NCBI RefSeq assembly: GCF_000328525.1
Contig: NC_019964.1
Span: 496,001 to 560,000, forward strand
Source: Halovivax ruber XH-70
GTDB lineage: Archaea > Halobacteriota > Halobacteria > Halobacteriales > Natrialbaceae
Direction: 5' to 3'
Length of the DNA: 64,000 nt
The position numbers and the translations under genes are program-made. Positions 63,530-64,000 of the stretch are shown one piece after another (within the stretch, counting starts at the first letter, position 1; each line of letters opens with the position of its first letter). The notes under the pieces are model-generated. The model did not search any database and was not told the origin of the DNA. It was given only the letters and a program-made list of their open reading frames with translations.

Positions 63530-64000
63530 TCACTCGATCGGCCTGGGTGCCGGCGGCGCCGATCGCTTGTGTTCGTTCGCTTCGTACAGCGCGCGAACGT
63601 GTTCGACCGTCTCTTCGTCGACGTCGAGCTCGCGCGCCGTCGCCGCGATCGAGAGGGGGCCGTCGACGTGGGTCGCCAGGATGGCGTCGAGCGTGTCGTA
63701 GGTGAGTCCTAGTTCTTCCTCGTCTGTCTGGCCGGCCCAGAGTTCGGCGGTCGGGGTCTTCTCGACGAGATCGTCCGGGACGCCGACGTGACTGGCGAGC
63801 TGGCGCACCTGGGCCTTGTAGAGGTTCCCGATCGGGTGGCAGTCGACGGCGCCGTCGCCGTACTTGGTGAAGTAGCCGACGGCGGCCTCACTGCGATTGC
63901 CGGTACCCAACACCAGCCGATTCTCGTGGTTTGCGACGAGGTAGTTGAACACCGCTCGCACGCGAGCGCGAGCGTTGCCGACCGCCCGATGGTCGCCCTC
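63530..64000 (-). CDS. nadE: NAD+ synthetase (NadE), C-terminal part; gene continues beyond the window
   Basis: 156 codons before the stop belong to ammonia-type NAD+ synthase: LVLGTGNRSEAAVGYFTKYG (substrate binding), DCHPIGNLYKAQVRQLA, then EKTPTAELWAGQTDEEELG. The N-terminal half with the PP-loop lies to the right of the window edge. It performs the last step of NAD biosynthesis. The final about 10 residues (RSAPPAPRPIE) are a variable tail. Confidence 0.94.
   Translation of the reverse strand, partial: EGDHRAVGNARARVRAVFNYLVANHENRLVLGTGNRSEAAVGYFTKYGDGAVDCHPIGNLYKAQVRQLASHVGVPDDLVEKTPTAELWAGQTDEEELGLTYDTLDAILATHVDGPLSIAATARELDVDEETVEHVRALYEANEHKRSAPPAPRPIE

Overview
The window is chromosomal DNA of a halophilic archaeon (class Halobacteria). 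The evidence is the split archaeal RNA polymerase genes (rpoA1/rpoA2), aEF-2 with a diphthamide motif, GC-rich DNA encoding very acidic proteins, Tat-exported proteases, HTH_10, HalOD1, DUF7282 and PGF-CTERM families, and many AT-rich TATA-like boxes about 26-30 nt before the start codon (leaderless transcripts). The genus cannot be fixed from the sequence alone. No CRISPR array, insertion sequence or intact prophage was seen.

Layout. 1-12846 is the RNA polymerase/translation block: 3' end of rpoB, rpoA1, rpoA2, nusA, rpsL, rpsG, then fusA. It is interrupted by a PAP2-type membrane phosphatase and by an MFS transporter, an FMN-dependent hydroxy-acid oxidase and a DUF5781 metalloprotease-like gene. 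12847-17344 holds single-gene units: a nested hairpin cluster, a methyltransferase, a GrpB-family protein, a Fic protein, and an SMR exporter divergent from a TrmB regulator. 17535-21511 holds two paralogous Tat-secreted subtilases; the second ends in a CFI-box domain. sepF (cell division) follows. 22191-26587 is a copper-homeostasis locus: an Lrp/AsnC regulator with a TRASH metal-binding tail, a CopA-type P1B ATPase, a CopZ-type chaperone and a DUF302 protein. copA and copZ share a 14-bp upstream motif, and a perfect (TC)27 tract lies between them.

26845-33846 contains a DUF1028 Ntn-type protein, a PUA-domain protein, a TMEM175-like channel, a metallophosphoesterase, an ABC exporter pair and an RNB-family RNase. 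33952-36300 is a small accessory patch: HalOD1, HTH_10, a two-TM protein and an AbrB/PIN toxin-antitoxin pair. 36358-49170 contains a GNAT acetyltransferase, a PGF-CTERM surface protein, a KDG-type sugar kinase, RtcA, MutL, a polysaccharide deacetylase, an asparaginase, an SDR and MutS. 49262-53221 is a tandem pair of paralogous membrane histidine kinases. 53407-64000 has a CsaA-like protein, ThiD, a class V aminotransferase, a lipoprotein, a DUF7282-like repeat protein, a 5'-nucleotidase-family protein, an M28 peptidase, tRNA-Thr(GGU), a DUF7114-like protein, an enoyl-CoA hydratase and the 3' part of nadE.

How the genes relate. The clearest functional unit is the copper locus (sensor, pump, chaperone, putative shared operator). 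The subtilase pair shares GGTTAC-type sequence elements upstream, suggesting co-regulation of secreted proteolysis. MutL and MutS lie within 3.2 kb of each other, separated by three unrelated genes. I did not see one unmistakably new multi-gene system. The strongest leads are the copper motif with its adjacent microsatellite, the subtilase pair, the duplicated kinase pair with an insertion in its ATP-binding domain, and the broken ORF abutting tRNA-Thr.
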